From JBMNOU01 sp050943215 (GTDB lineage: Bacteria; Bacillota; Clostridia; Christensenellales; SZUA-584), in NCBI GenBank assembly GCA_050943215.1, contig JBMNOU010000004.1, forward strand, positions 1 through 64,000: a stretch of 64,000 bases of DNA. Reading direction: 5' to 3'. Made by a program: the position numbers and the translations under genes. Below, piece by piece: positions 1 through 8,507 of the stretch. Under the pieces are notes generated by a model. The model did no database searches and was not told the DNA's origin. It saw only the letters and a list, made by a program, of their open reading frames with translations. How positions within the stretch are numbered: position 1 is the first letter of the stretch; each line of letters starts with the position of its first letter.

Positions 1-40
1 GACCAAAATTTCTTATAATTATAATATAAGGGGATTGTAT

Positions 41-916
41 ATGAATGTTTATCTGGATTGCCTGCCCTGCATGCTTCGGCAGGTACTGGAAGCCTCCCGG
101 ATGGCAACCGAAAGTTTGGCTTTACAGGATGATATTATAAAGGAAGCGGTCAGCGTGCTGGGTGGCTACAGGATGTATCAAAGTTCCCCTGAAGTCGCAA
201 GAGTTCTTCACCGGATCGTTAAAAACCATACAGGAATATCTGACCCGTATAAAGATATAAAGAGAAAACACATTGATATGGCACTCGGTTTGTATCCGCG
301 GCTTAGGCAGTTTCTTTGGGATAAGCAAGACCAGCTCTTTTGGGGGCTTAAGCTGGCGGCCATTGGGAATGTGATCGATTCCGCCATCGGAACAAAAGTC
401 GATATTAAACGCAGTATCGAATATGAACTCAACAGAGATTTTGCTATCTGCGACATAAATCATTTGGAGAGCCGGCTAAAGCATGCAGAAACACTGCTGA
501 TTATTGGGGACAACGCCGGCGAGACGGTGTTCGACCGTCTGCTGATCGAAACCCTTAAAAAAATTGATATAATCTACGCTGTAAGGAGCGCTCCTGTGCT
601 AAGCGACACAACTTTAGGGGATGCTCTTGCCTCGGGTCTTGGCGAATGCTGCACGGTTATCTCAACAGGGTGTGATGTTCCGGGCGTAATACTTGAAGAA
701 TACAGTGACGAGTTTCTCAACGTATTTTACGGTGCCGACATCGTCATTAGTAAAGGGCAAGGCAATTATGAAACGCTCTTTGAATGTGGCCGTGAAATAT
801 ATTTTCTTTTAAAAGCCAAGTGTCAGGTTTTGTCGGGCTTGCTAGGCGTTCCGGTGGGTGATTTTGTTTTTAAGCATAAAAATAAAGAAGATTCAGGCAC
901 CATCGATGCTTGTTAA
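41..916 (+). CDS. DUF89 / ARMT1-like damage-control phosphatase
   Basis: A protein of about 291 residues of the DUF89 family, metal-dependent phosphatases thought to remove damaged or over-phosphorylated metabolites. Seen: an N-terminal CxxC (DCLPCMLRQ) typical of the prokaryotic subfamily, the metal-site motif GDNAGETVFDR in the middle, and KGQGNYE near the C-terminus. A TTG lies six bases upstream, but the ATG at 41 sits 7 nt after an AAGGGG ribosome binding site and is the better start. The gene is complete. The substrate cannot be told from sequence. A flavin reductase gene follows after about 40 nt, so the two may be co-transcribed. Confidence 0.85.
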   Translation: MNVYLDCLPCMLRQVLEASRMATESLALQDDIIKEAVSVLGGYRMYQSSPEVARVLHRIVKNHTGISDPYKDIKRKHIDMALGLYPRLRQFLWDKQDQLFWGLKLAAIGNVIDSAIGTKVDIKRSIEYELNRDFAICDINHLESRLKHAETLLIIGDNAGETVFDRLLIETLKKIDIIYAVRSAPVLSDTTLGDALASGLGECCTVISTGCDVPGVILEEYSDEFLNVFYGADIVISKGQGNYETLFECGREIYFLLKAKCQVLSGLLGVPVGDFVFKHKNKEDSGTIDAC

Positions 917-955
917 ACACGGTCAATTAACTAATAATATAAAGGATGTGGTAAT

Positions 956-1447
956 ATGGATAAAAAACCAGCGAATTTTAAATCATGCCTGCAGCCGGCA
1001 ACCAAGGCGCTGATATCATGCAGGGGGCTTGACGGAAGGGACAATGCGCTTGCTGTAGCATACTGCTGCAACTGTAGCTTTGATCCGCCCATGGTCATGG
1101 TGGGCATAGTACCTTCTCGTTTTTCGCACAAGCTAATCAAGGAATCGGGATGTTTTGTTGTTAATCTGCCAACAAAAGATAACAAATCGCTGCTTGATTA
1201 TCTCGGTTCGCACAGCGGCCGCGATGAGGATAAACTGAAAAATGCAGAAGCGGCGGTCGGCGAGGCGCTTAAGATAAACGCCCCTATACTGGATGATTGC
1301 CCAGTAAATATTGAATGCCGCATTATTGATTCCATCATGACCGGTTCGCACGAAATGTTTGTGGGCAAGATCGAATATGTCCATGCGCATAAGGGGCTTG
1401 TCAAGCCGGATGGCAGCATTGATTTTAAGATGATGGATTTTCTGTAA
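956..1447 (+). CDS. Flavin reductase family (FMN-binding) protein, short form
   Basis: A 163-residue protein with the split-barrel FMN-binding fold of the flavin reductase / FMN-binding flavoprotein family. Supporting segments are the N-terminal substrate-facing strand (KALISCRGLDGRDN), the central DPPMVMVGIVPSRFSHKLI block, and FVVNLPT, which are typical of this family in anaerobes. Such proteins bind FMN and move electrons between NAD(P)H or ferredoxin-type donors and small acceptors. The ribosome binding site AAAGGATG precedes the ATG. The gene lies about 40 nt after the DUF89 gene and may share its transcript. A distinct, longer member of the same family lies at 22884-23774. Confidence 0.85.
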   Translation: MDKKPANFKSCLQPATKALISCRGLDGRDNALAVAYCCNCSFDPPMVMVGIVPSRFSHKLIKESGCFVVNLPTKDNKSLLDYLGSHSGRDEDKLKNAEAAVGEALKINAPILDDCPVNIECRIIDSIMTGSHEMFVGKIEYVHAHKGLVKPDGSIDFKMMDFL

Positions 1448-1529
1448 TTGACGTTTTTAAGTCGCTGTTTTAAGGATGCCGTTTTCGGGCGATATTTATT
1501 GTATTTTATTTGCAAATGATGGCAGAGAC

Positions 1530-1559
1530 TTGACAACAAAGGCTTGCCGCATTTAGTAT
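1530..1559 (+). promoter_or_regulatory. Sigma-A-type promoter of the aldo/keto reductase
   Basis: A perfect -35 box TTGACA (1530-1535) and TAGTAT (1554-1559) are separated by 18 nt. The -10 box ends about 76 nt before the aldo/keto reductase start. No clear operator is visible. Confidence 0.6.
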
Positions 1560-1635
1560 ATAACTATGTTATAACATTAATAAACATCATTATACGCTTT
1601 GAGTTTTCTAAAATTAATATGCGAGGGTGTACGAT

Positions 1636-2472
1636 ATGCAAGGGACGGAATGGATAAAACTGTACAACGGCGTGAACATACCGCCGATATTTCTGGGAAC
1701 ATGGGATATACGCACACAGGAACAGGCAGATACATCTATTAAAGCCGCCGTATCGTGCGGTTACCGCGGCGTTGATACAGCCGCTTGCTACGAAAACGAG
1801 TCCGTTATACGCTGGGGCATCGAGCACTGCGGAGTGGACAGGAGCGAGCTGTTTGTCACGTCAAAGCTGTGGAACAACGGCCATGGCTACGACAAAGCGC
1901 TAAAAACCTTTGACGAGACGGAAGAAAAGCTTAGCAGTGTTGATATGTACTTGATTCACTGGCCAGGGCCGACGCAGAGCTTTCTTGAAACGTGGAAGGC
2001 ATTCGAACGCCTATATGAAGAAAAGAGAGTCAAAGTAATAGGAGTGTCTAATTTTATGATGGCACATATGGATATGCTGCTTGATCACTGCAATATTAAG
2101 CCGATGGTCAATCAAATCGAATGCCATCTGTATTATACTGATCATCAGCTGCTACAGTATTGCTTAGAGAGGGATATTACGGTACAAGCTTTTAGCCCAT
2201 TGTCATCAGGCAACGGGCTTATGGACGATGAGACGCTGAAAAAAATTGCCGCCAAATACGACCGGACGCCGGCGCAGGTGGCAATGCGCTATCTTCTCCA
2301 GATCGGAGTTTATCCGCTCCCCAAATCATCCAAGCCGCATCGGATCGCAGAGAATATTCAGTTATTCGATTTTACTATTAGCGACGATGATATGCAGACA
2401 CTAAAAGAGATGAACAAGCTTCAGCGGACAAACAAGGATCCGTTCAAGTTCTTTGATCAGGATTATAAGTAA
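1636..2472 (+). CDS. Aldo/keto reductase
   Basis: An NADPH-dependent aldo/keto reductase of about 278 residues with a (beta/alpha)8 barrel. The catalytic tetrad is visible: Asp and Tyr in GVDTAACYENE, Lys in VTSKLW, and His in LIHWPG. The cofactor-binding region near the C-terminus contains PLPKSSKPHRI. The family reduces sugars, methylglyoxal and other aldehydes or ketones; the substrate is not evident. A GTG nine bases upstream is in frame, but the GAGGG ribosome binding site overlaps it and is placed 8 nt before the ATG at 1636, so that start is preferred. The gene is monocistronic, with its own promoter and a terminator shared with the convergent dgkA-like gene. Confidence 0.9.
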   Translation: MQGTEWIKLYNGVNIPPIFLGTWDIRTQEQADTSIKAAVSCGYRGVDTAACYENESVIRWGIEHCGVDRSELFVTSKLWNNGHGYDKALKTFDETEEKLSSVDMYLIHWPGPTQSFLETWKAFERLYEEKRVKVIGVSNFMMAHMDMLLDHCNIKPMVNQIECHLYYTDHQLLQYCLERDITVQAFSPLSSGNGLMDDETLKKIAAKYDRTPAQVAMRYLLQIGVYPLPKSSKPHRIAENIQLFDFTISDDDMQTLKEMNKLQRTNKDPFKFFDQDYK

Positions 2473-2506
2473 AGCAAAAAGATAAAAATAAACCGCCTAG
2501 GGTTCC

Positions 2507-2541
2507 AATAAAGACTATCCCTTCATGGGATGGTCTTTATT
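2507..2541. terminator. Bidirectional intrinsic terminator
   Basis: Nearly perfect 15-bp arms (2507-2521 and 2527-2541) flank a 5-nt loop. Terminal A- and T-rich tracts on both sides let it serve the aldo/keto reductase gene (+) and the dgkA-like gene (-). Confidence 0.85.
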
Positions 2542-2545
2542 ATTT

Positions 2546-2905
2546 TCAGATGTTATCGATCAGCTGTAGAATACGAGGCACGAAAATGATTAGCCCGACG
2601 GCGGCTGAGACGATAGAAAAGACCAGAACAGCACCGGCAGCGATGTCTTTTGCGATTTTAGCTAGCGGCTTATATTCGCTTGTGATCATATTAATGACTG
2701 TTTCGATGGCCGTATTGATCATTTCAGTAGAAATCACACCGGCAGAGCATACTAAAATAACAGCCCATTCCAAACCGGAAAGATCAAAAAATATGCTTGC
2801 CGCAATCACCACAGAGAAAAACACCAGCATAATGCGAAGGTTTTTCCCATACAGAACGGCCGATATAATACCCCTGATGGCAAATTTAAACGAACGCAAT
2901 GACAA
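2546..2905 (-). CDS. DgkA-type membrane kinase (diacylglycerol / undecaprenol kinase)
   Basis: A small integral membrane kinase of about 119 residues. In Gram-positives this family phosphorylates undecaprenol and so recycles the lipid carrier for wall synthesis. Seen: three hydrophobic segments and the family signatures STEMINTAIETVI and KIAKDIAAGAVLV, with the conserved Glu, Asn and Asp residues. The start is a TTG at 2905-2903, 5 nt after a GGAGG site, giving MSLRSFKFAIRG; an upstream in-frame start at 2959 lacks such a site. It lies convergent to the aldo/keto reductase. Lipid preference (diacylglycerol versus undecaprenol) is inferred from the likely phylum only. Confidence 0.85.
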   Translation of the reverse strand: MSLRSFKFAIRGIISAVLYGKNLRIMLVFFSVVIAASIFFDLSGLEWAVILVCSAGVISTEMINTAIETVINMITSEYKPLAKIAKDIAAGAVLVFSIVSAAVGLIIFVPRILQLIDNI

Positions 2906-3071
2906 ATTAACCTCCGGGAGATTATCTTTTTTATTCACTATCAAAACCAATAATAGCACAAAGAGTCCGCTAATAACAAGGTGTACGTTTGATCATTTGA
3001 AAAGATTTGGCCGCAGCTTTCTTATAAAGAAACGGGTCTGGAAACCTAAAACAGCCGGCAAAAAATAATAT

Positions 3072-3102
3072 TTGATCTGGCATGACCGTTATATGATACA
3101 AT
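3072..3102 (+). promoter_or_regulatory. Possible promoter of the VanH-like dehydrogenase
   Basis: TTGATC (3072-3077) and an extended -10 TGATACAAT (TACAAT at 3097-3102). The spacing of 19 nt is long but tolerable with the TGn extension. It ends 27 nt before the start codon. Confidence 0.4.
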
Positions 3103-3129
3103 AATACAAAAATACTCATAGGAGCATAT

Positions 3130-4095
3130 ATGAAAATACTAGCATATAGTTACAGACAGGATGAAACCGAATACTTTCAAAAATTCAGTGAAAAATATCA
3201 GGTTGATATAATGATGTGCAAAGACGCACCGTCACTTAACAATGCCCATCTTGCCAAGGGATGCGCATGCATCAGCATTATCACTACGCCTATTGGTGCA
3301 GCATTGCTTAAAAAATTTTATCAAGCCGGCGTCCGCTATATTTCAACAAGGACGATCGGATATGAGCATATCGATATCAAATACGCAGACCAGATCGGTA
3401 TTGACGTTGGAAATATCACATATTCACCAGGCAGTGTTGCCGATTATACCGTTATGCTGATGCTGATGGCTATCCGCAAAATCAAGGCTATCATGGCCCG
3501 TAGCCAGGTGCAGGATTATTCACTCAGGGCTGTAAGGGGGAGAGAGCTTAAAAATATGACCGTTGGGGTTATAGGCACCGGGAGGATCGGCCAGGCCGTG
3601 ATCAAAAATTTAAGCGGTTTTGGTAGCAGGCTATTAGCTTACGATCTTCTGCCAAACGAAAAAGCCGCGCGCTATGCCGTATATGTATCACTGGAAGAAC
3701 TCTTAGAACAGAGCGATATAATCACGCTGCATGTGCCTGCCGACGAAAATAATGTACACCTGATCAATAATGAAACGATTGCAAGGATGAAAGACGGTGT
3801 CTGCATCATCAACACAGCACGCGGATCGCTCATTGATACACAAGCGCTGATTGATGGAATCGAACAAAAAAAGATTGGCAGCGCGGCTCTTGACGTCATT
3901 GAAAATGAGACAGCATTGTATTACAATGATTTGAAATGCGAGGTTCTCAAAAATCGGGAGCTTGCGGTACTCAATTCGTACCCGAATGTAATCGTTACGC
4001 CTCATACCGCTTTTTTTACCGACCAGGCTGTAAGTGACATGGTAGAGAACTCTATTTTAAACTGTAGTGCGTTCATGAAAAATCATACTGCATAG
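3130..4095 (+). CDS. D-lactate dehydrogenase, VanH-like (D-2-hydroxyacid dehydrogenase)
   Basis: A 321-residue NAD-dependent D-2-hydroxyacid dehydrogenase that would interconvert pyruvate and D-lactate. Seen: the Rossmann motif VGVIGTGRIGQAV, catalytic Arg in NTARGSLID, Glu in LDVIENE and His in VTPHTAFF. The stretches RTIGYEHID, YSPGSVADYTVMLMLMA and the C-terminal layout strongly recall VanH of vancomycin-resistance operons and the closely related fermentative D-lactate dehydrogenases. No D-Ala-D-Lac ligase or VanX lies nearby, so a fermentative role is more likely than resistance. The ribosome binding site AGGAG is 5 nt from the ATG. It is separate from the acyl-CoA dehydrogenase operon that follows. 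Confidence 0.88.
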   Translation: MKILAYSYRQDETEYFQKFSEKYQVDIMMCKDAPSLNNAHLAKGCACISIITTPIGAALLKKFYQAGVRYISTRTIGYEHIDIKYADQIGIDVGNITYSPGSVADYTVMLMLMAIRKIKAIMARSQVQDYSLRAVRGRELKNMTVGVIGTGRIGQAVIKNLSGFGSRLLAYDLLPNEKAARYAVYVSLEELLEQSDIITLHVPADENNVHLINNETIARMKDGVCIINTARGSLIDTQALIDGIEQKKIGSAALDVIENETALYYNDLKCEVLKNRELAVLNSYPNVIVTPHTAFFTDQAVSDMVENSILNCSAFMKNHTA

Positions 4096-4128
4096 CATTA
4101 CTAAGTTGAAAGCATTATATAACGCATA

Positions 4129-4163
4129 AAGGTGCTGACCACATTGGCTAGCGCTTTTTTATT
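4129..4163 (+). terminator. Probable intrinsic terminator after the VanH-like gene
   Basis: GGTGCT...AGCGC arms with a short inner CC/GG pairing are followed by a run of six T residues. The stem is weak and contains a G-U pair. Confidence 0.45.
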
Positions 4164-4241
4164 TTAAAAGGAAGAAATTATTAAAATAAACACCTAAAAT
4201 ATTAAAATATAAAAAAATTGATAAAAATTTCACAATATCTA

Positions 4242-4270
4242 TTGACGAAATATGTTGATGAATGTAGGAT
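4242..4270 (+). promoter_or_regulatory. Sigma-A-type promoter of the acyl-CoA dehydrogenase-etf operon
   Basis: TTGACG (4242-4247), a 17-nt spacer and TAGGAT (4265-4270). Transcription would begin about 115 nt before the first gene. Confidence 0.6.
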
Positions 4271-4390
4271 AAGAAATAAAGAATAATAAAGAGTATTTTT
4301 AAGGCACAATTTGACACTGATACGATTAGAAGCTGGTGCCCGCCTGGCAGGGCTTCTTCACAATATTTAAAAATTTAGGAGGTAACGGCT

Positions 4391-5533
4391 ATGGATTTTA
4401 AACTCTCGCCCGAGCATCTGCTGTTGCAGCAAATGTACAGGAACTTTGCCGAAAATGAGGTAAAGCCTTTGGCGGAAACGATTGACGAGGAAGAACGGTT
4501 TCCTTCAGAGACGATTATAAAGCTGGCGAGATACGGCTTTATGGGCATACCGTTCCCTAAAGAGTATGGGGGACAGGGCGCAGACAATCTGGCATATGTA
4601 ATGGCTATCGAAGAGATATCCAAGGTATGCGGGACGACGGGCGATATCGTATCGGCCCATACATCGCTGTGTGCATGGCCGATCTATGAGTTCGGCACTG
4701 AGGAACAAAAAAGGAAATACCTGCCTCCTCTTTTGAGAGACGGGAAGGTTGGTGCGTTTGGACTTACCGAATCTAACGCGGGGACCGATGCATCGGGCCA
4801 GCAAACAAGAGCGATTCTAAAAGATGACCACTATGTTTTAAACGGCACAAAGATATTTATCACAAATGCTGCCTACGCGGATACATACATAATTTTTGCG
4901 ATGACCGATAAATCGAAAGGAAAATCGGGAATATCCGCGTTTATTGTTGAAAAGGATTTCCCCGGATTTTCAGTAGGCAAAATGGAGAGGAAAATGGGTA
5001 TCCGTGGTTCCGCTACATGCGAGCTTATAATGGACAACTGCATGGTGCCTAAACAAAACCTGCTCGGCAAAGAGGGCAGAGGGTTTTCCATCGCGATGAA
5101 GACGCTTGACGGAGGAAGAATCGGTATCGCGGCACAGGCGCTGGGGCTTGGAGAAGGCGCCATCGAAACAGCCATCAAATATGTCAAGGAAAGAAAACAG
5201 TTTGGCAAACGGCTTTCCCAGTTTCAGAATACGCAGTTTAAATTGGCGGAAATGCACGCAAGAGCGCAGGCATGCCAGCTGCTTGTCTACAGAGCCGCAT
5301 GTGAGAAAGACGCTAACCGAGAATACGGGCATCTAGCGGCTATAGCCAAGCTAATGAGTGCTGATATGGCCAACGATGTCACGCGAAAGGCGGTTCAGCT
5401 TTTGGGTGGCTACGGGTATACACGCGAATATCCGGTGGAACGGATGATGCGGGATGCGAAGATCACTGAAATATACGAGGGCACCAGCGAGGTCCAGAAG
5501 ATGGTTATCGCAGGGCACTTGAAAGTCAACTGA
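4391..5533 (+). CDS. bcd: Short-chain acyl-CoA dehydrogenase (butyryl-CoA dehydrogenase type)
   Basis: A 380-residue FAD-dependent acyl-CoA dehydrogenase of normal length. Visible are the FAD/substrate motif AFGLTESNAGTDASG, the helical C-terminal domain with RKQFGKRLSQFQ, LLGGYGYTREYPVERMMRD, and ITEIYEGTSEVQ, whose Glu corresponds to the catalytic base. In anaerobes such enzymes complex with EtfAB and reduce crotonyl-CoA or other enoyl-CoAs, often with electron bifurcation to ferredoxin. The next two genes encode EtfB and EtfA, which fits. No thiolase, crotonase or hydroxybutyryl-CoA dehydrogenase genes are next to it, so the exact substrate is open; acryloyl-CoA or another enoyl-CoA is possible. 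AGGAGG precedes the ATG. Confidence 0.9.
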   Translation: MDFKLSPEHLLLQQMYRNFAENEVKPLAETIDEEERFPSETIIKLARYGFMGIPFPKEYGGQGADNLAYVMAIEEISKVCGTTGDIVSAHTSLCAWPIYEFGTEEQKRKYLPPLLRDGKVGAFGLTESNAGTDASGQQTRAILKDDHYVLNGTKIFITNAAYADTYIIFAMTDKSKGKSGISAFIVEKDFPGFSVGKMERKMGIRGSATCELIMDNCMVPKQNLLGKEGRGFSIAMKTLDGGRIGIAAQALGLGEGAIETAIKYVKERKQFGKRLSQFQNTQFKLAEMHARAQACQLLVYRAACEKDANREYGHLAAIAKLMSADMANDVTRKAVQLLGGYGYTREYPVERMMRDAKITEIYEGTSEVQKMVIAGHLKVN

Positions 5534-5556
5534 CAAACACGGCATAGGAGGGCAAT

Positions 5557-6348
5557 ATGAATATAGTTGTATGTGTAAAGCAAGTTCCGGACACAACCGA
5601 AGTTAAGGTCGATCCAATCAGCGGTACTCTGGTACGCGAAGGTATTCCGAGCATCATCAACCCAGACGATAAAGCCGGTGTAGAAGCGGCTCTTCGCATC
5701 AAAGAACAGTTGGGGGGAACAGTCACCATACTGTGTATGGGACCGCCTCAGGCGGATGTTGCATTGCGCGAGTGCCTGGCAATGGGTGCGGACGAGGCAA
5801 TTCTTCTCTCTGACCGCGCGTTTGCCGGTGCTGATACGTGGGCGACGTCTTCCACCCTTGCAGCGGCCATCAAAAAACTCGATTACGATTTAATCATTGC
5901 CGGCCGCCAGGCGATCGACGGCGATACCGCTCAGGTGGGGCCTCAGATTGCTGAGCATCTGAATTTGCCGCAGGTCAGCTATGTGGAATGCATCAAAGAA
6001 GTGACCGAAAACAGTATCGTTGTACAACGGCAGTTTGAGGATAGGTATCATATCGTTGAGATAAAGCTTCCATGCCTTATTACTGCGCTGAGCGAGCTCA
6101 ATGTGCCTCGATATATGTCGGTGGGCGGCGCCTTTGACGCGTACAGGGAAAAGACAGTTAAGCATTGGAATCTTGAGAGCATTAAGGATACGATAGATAT
6201 GGCCAATACCGGGCTTTCCGGATCACCCACAAGAGTCAAAAAATCGTTTACCAAGCAGGGAAAAGGAGCGGGTACAAAGTACGAGGTTGATGTGGATGAG
6301 GCTGTGGATATTATAATCAGCAAGCTGGCAGAGAGATACGTGATATAG
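5557..6348 (+). CDS. etfB: Electron transfer flavoprotein, beta subunit
   Basis: A 263-residue beta subunit of electron transfer flavoprotein, which with EtfA accepts electrons and exchanges them with the acyl-CoA dehydrogenase encoded just upstream. The N-terminus MNIVVCVKQVPDTTEVKVDP and the internal AGRQAIDGDTAQVGPQIAE and LPCLITALSELNVPRYMS segments are family hallmarks. In bifurcating Etfs this subunit binds the second FAD and NADH. The spacing of 23 nt from the dehydrogenase and 12 nt to etfA, both with good ribosome binding sites, shows one operon. Confidence 0.93.
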   Translation: MNIVVCVKQVPDTTEVKVDPISGTLVREGIPSIINPDDKAGVEAALRIKEQLGGTVTILCMGPPQADVALRECLAMGADEAILLSDRAFAGADTWATSSTLAAAIKKLDYDLIIAGRQAIDGDTAQVGPQIAEHLNLPQVSYVECIKEVTENSIVVQRQFEDRYHIVEIKLPCLITALSELNVPRYMSVGGAFDAYREKTVKHWNLESIKDTIDMANTGLSGSPTRVKKSFTKQGKGAGTKYEVDVDEAVDIIISKLAERYVI

Positions 6349-6360
6349 GGGGAAACAAAC

Positions 6361-7368
6361 ATGAGTAAAAATATATTTGTATTTGCAGAACAAAGAGACG
6401 GCGAACTCCAAAAGGTGGCATTTGAACTTATTGGCAAAGCGAGGGAGCTTGCGGATAATTTAGATGAAAAAGTGGTCGCGGTACTAATCGGCCACGAAGT
6501 TGAGGCTCTTTCAAAACGCCTGATCTCATCCGGAGCAGATGAAGTGGTTTTAATACAAGACGAAATGCTTGCCGAATATGTGACAGAGCCGTATACAAAA
6601 GCAATTACCGCTGTTATTAAAGAATTTGATCCAGAGATATTCCTCTACGGTGCAACCGCTATAGGACGTGACTTAGCGCCGAGAGTGTCCGCGCGTATTC
6701 ACACCGGCCTTACAGCCGATTGCACGGGTCTGGCTATAGATCCTGAGTCCCGCAACCTTTTGATGACGCGTCCGGCATTTGGCGGCAATATCATGGCCAC
6801 GATTGTATGTGCGTCTCACCGGCCACAGATGGCCACTGTACGCCCCGGTGTAATGCAAATGAATAAAATCGATACATCACTAGAAGGTATTGTAACACGG
6901 TTCGATGTCCATTTTAAAGAAACCGATATGAATGTAAAGATATTAAGCGTGGTCAAGGATGTTAAAAAGGTGGCCGATATCACCGAGGCAAAGATACTTG
7001 TGTCCGGCGGGCGTGGAATTGGCCGCCCGGAGAAGTTTGAAAGATTGGCAGAGCTTGCGGATCTGCTTGGGGGAGAAGTCTCTTCTACGCGAGCCAATGT
7101 TGATGCCGGATGGATCACTAAAGACCGTCAGGTCGGACAGACGGGCAAAACAGTCAGGCCCAATCTTTACATCGCCTGCGGTATATCGGGCGCTATCCAG
7201 CACCTTGCCGGCATGGAGGATTCCGATCTGATTATAGCGATCAACAAGGACGATACCGCGCCGATATTCGATGTAGCCGATGTTGGGATTGTGGGGGATA
7301 TCGACATGATCATTCCAAAGCTAATCGATGCTATTAAGAAATATACTGCGCAAAAATGCGCCGGTTGA
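6361..7368 (+). CDS. etfA: Electron transfer flavoprotein, alpha subunit
   Basis: A 335-residue alpha subunit. The N-terminal domain (SKNIFVFAEQRDGELQKVAFELI) pairs with EtfB. The C-terminal FAD domain shows SGGRGIG, GQTGKTVRPNLYIACGISGA and the terminal AINKDDTAPIFDVADVGIVGD. There is no N-terminal ferredoxin-like extension, unlike the caffeyl-CoA reductase CarE type. It is the last gene of the operon, closed by a strong terminator 27 nt downstream. Confidence 0.93.
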   Translation: MSKNIFVFAEQRDGELQKVAFELIGKARELADNLDEKVVAVLIGHEVEALSKRLISSGADEVVLIQDEMLAEYVTEPYTKAITAVIKEFDPEIFLYGATAIGRDLAPRVSARIHTGLTADCTGLAIDPESRNLLMTRPAFGGNIMATIVCASHRPQMATVRPGVMQMNKIDTSLEGIVTRFDVHFKETDMNVKILSVVKDVKKVADITEAKILVSGGRGIGRPEKFERLAELADLLGGEVSSTRANVDAGWITKDRQVGQTGKTVRPNLYIACGISGAIQHLAGMEDSDLIIAINKDDTAPIFDVADVGIVGDIDMIIPKLIDAIKKYTAQKCAG

Positions 7369-7395
7369 TGATTAATAACCAATAAAAGAGATATA

Positions 7396-7426
7396 AAAAA
7401 GAGCCGCTTTAAAGCGGCTCTTTTTA
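7396..7426 (+). terminator. Intrinsic terminator after etfA
   Basis: Perfect 9-bp GC-rich arms GAGCCGCTT/AAGCGGCTC with A residues before and a run of T residues after. It is symmetric enough to serve the convergent zinc dehydrogenase gene as well. Confidence 0.92.
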
Positions 7427-7466
7427 TAACCTTAATGTTGTTTCAAATCAAAAGTACGAAGAGGTC

Positions 7467-8507
7467 TTATAAAACTCTCTCGCCGCCCGGATAGATGACA
7501 ACTTCGATACCGGTACCGTCCTTCATGGCATTCATTCCGTCTTCGAACTGGTCAAGAGTGATACGGTGGGTGATAAGCTGAGTGAAGTCAACAAGCCCGC
7601 TTCCAAGCACTCTGACCGTCGGAACGAGTGAGAACAGTCCGATAAAGTTGCCCATCACGGTAATGTTGTTCCAGGTCAGATCCGTCTGGCAAATCGTCTG
7701 TCTGGCTGTGTCGTTCATGCCAAAGAGAAGGATCTTGCCGGCAGGCCTGACGCATTTCATCGCATCGGGTAAAAGCATACCCACAGCGTCAATAACAACA
7801 TCGGCACCAACGCCATCCGTCGCGTTTAACACGGCTTCTTTCAAATCCTCATTTTTGGGATTGATCACAATATCGGCACCCATCTTCTTAGCGTAATCGA
7901 TGCGGAAGTCTGAAACCTCAGAGATTATCACTTTTCCTGCGCCGTTAGCTTTGAGCAAAGCTGTGAAATATAGCCCGATCGGTCCCGCTCCGAGTACCAG
8001 CGCAGTCTCGCCGGGAATCAGCCTGATTTTTTCCATACCGCCCATTACACAGTTGATCGGCTCTGCGAAAACAGCAACGTCGGTCGGCATGTCGTCCGGA
8101 ATCTTAACAGCCGCTTTTTCGGGTACCAAAACATATTCCGTAAACCCGCCGTCTACATGGATACCGATCGTTTCGATATTCCTGCACAGATTTGGATAAC
8201 CGATCTGACACATAGGGCAATAGCCGCATGGGATATTCGGGTCACAGACGATTCTGTTGCCGACTTTTAAATTTTTGACGTCTTTACCGACTTCAACGAT
8301 CCTGCCGACGAATTCATGTCCTAAAATAGCGCCGAATGTTGCCGGCATGCCCGGGGGATCATGCAGTATGTGCACATCAGAACCGCAAATGCTGGATGCT
8401 TCGATATGTACGAGTACCTGGTCCTGCTGGGTAATTTTTGGAATGGGCCGTTTAACAACTTCAAATTTTCCAACTTCTTTAAATATGACACCTGTCATTT
8501 CCTTCAT
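7467..8507 (-). CDS. Zinc-dependent medium-chain dehydrogenase (sorbitol/threonine dehydrogenase-like)
   Basis: A zinc alcohol/polyol dehydrogenase of about 346 residues. Catalytic zinc ligands lie in SSICGSDVHIL (Cys) and GHEFVG (His-Glu). Four closely spaced cysteines in CGYCPMCQIGYPNLC form the structural zinc lobe. The Rossmann motif is LVLGAGPIGLYF. The start chosen is the ATG at 8507, 8 nt after GGAG; an upstream TTG in frame overlaps the ribosome binding site. It lies downstream of, and on the same strand as, the ribose-type ABC transporter, but with a 495-nt gap and an intervening hairpin. I infer a role in oxidising a polyol or sugar taken up by that transporter. A related gene is at 16657-17718. 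Confidence 0.88.
   Translation of the reverse strand: MKEMTGVIFKEVGKFEVVKRPIPKITQQDQVLVHIEASSICGSDVHILHDPPGMPATFGAILGHEFVGRIVEVGKDVKNLKVGNRIVCDPNIPCGYCPMCQIGYPNLCRNIETIGIHVDGGFTEYVLVPEKAAVKIPDDMPTDVAVFAEPINCVMGGMEKIRLIPGETALVLGAGPIGLYFTALLKANGAGKVIISEVSDFRIDYAKKMGADIVINPKNEDLKEAVLNATDGVGADVVIDAVGMLLPDAMKCVRPAGKILLFGMNDTARQTICQTDLTWNNITVMGNFIGLFSLVPTVRVLGSGLVDFTQLITHRITLDQFEDGMNAMKDGTGIEVVIYPGGERVL

Larger units (their letters stand above)
4096..4390. other. Intergenic region ahead of the acyl-CoA dehydrogenase operon
   Basis: About 295 nt without a gene. It holds a probable terminator for the dehydrogenase upstream, an A/T-rich stretch, a strong promoter at 4242-4270 and a leader of roughly 115 nt. 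Within the leader, a GC-rich segment near 4329-4357 can fold back on itself (AGAAGC against GCTTCT). No known riboswitch was recognised. Confidence 0.6.

Noticed and set aside
2550..3068. Plus-strand open frame opposite the DgkA-type gene
   Set aside because: It is antisense to a clear membrane kinase, lacks a ribosome binding site and has no recognisable motif.
3130..4095. Vancomycin-resistance gene cluster
   Set aside because: Only a VanH-like dehydrogenase is present; there is no ligase, dipeptidase or VanRS pair nearby.
4329..4357. Attenuator hairpin in the leader of the acyl-CoA dehydrogenase operon
   Set aside because: Two mutually exclusive pairings are possible but no T tract or leader peptide follows; evidence too weak for a feature.
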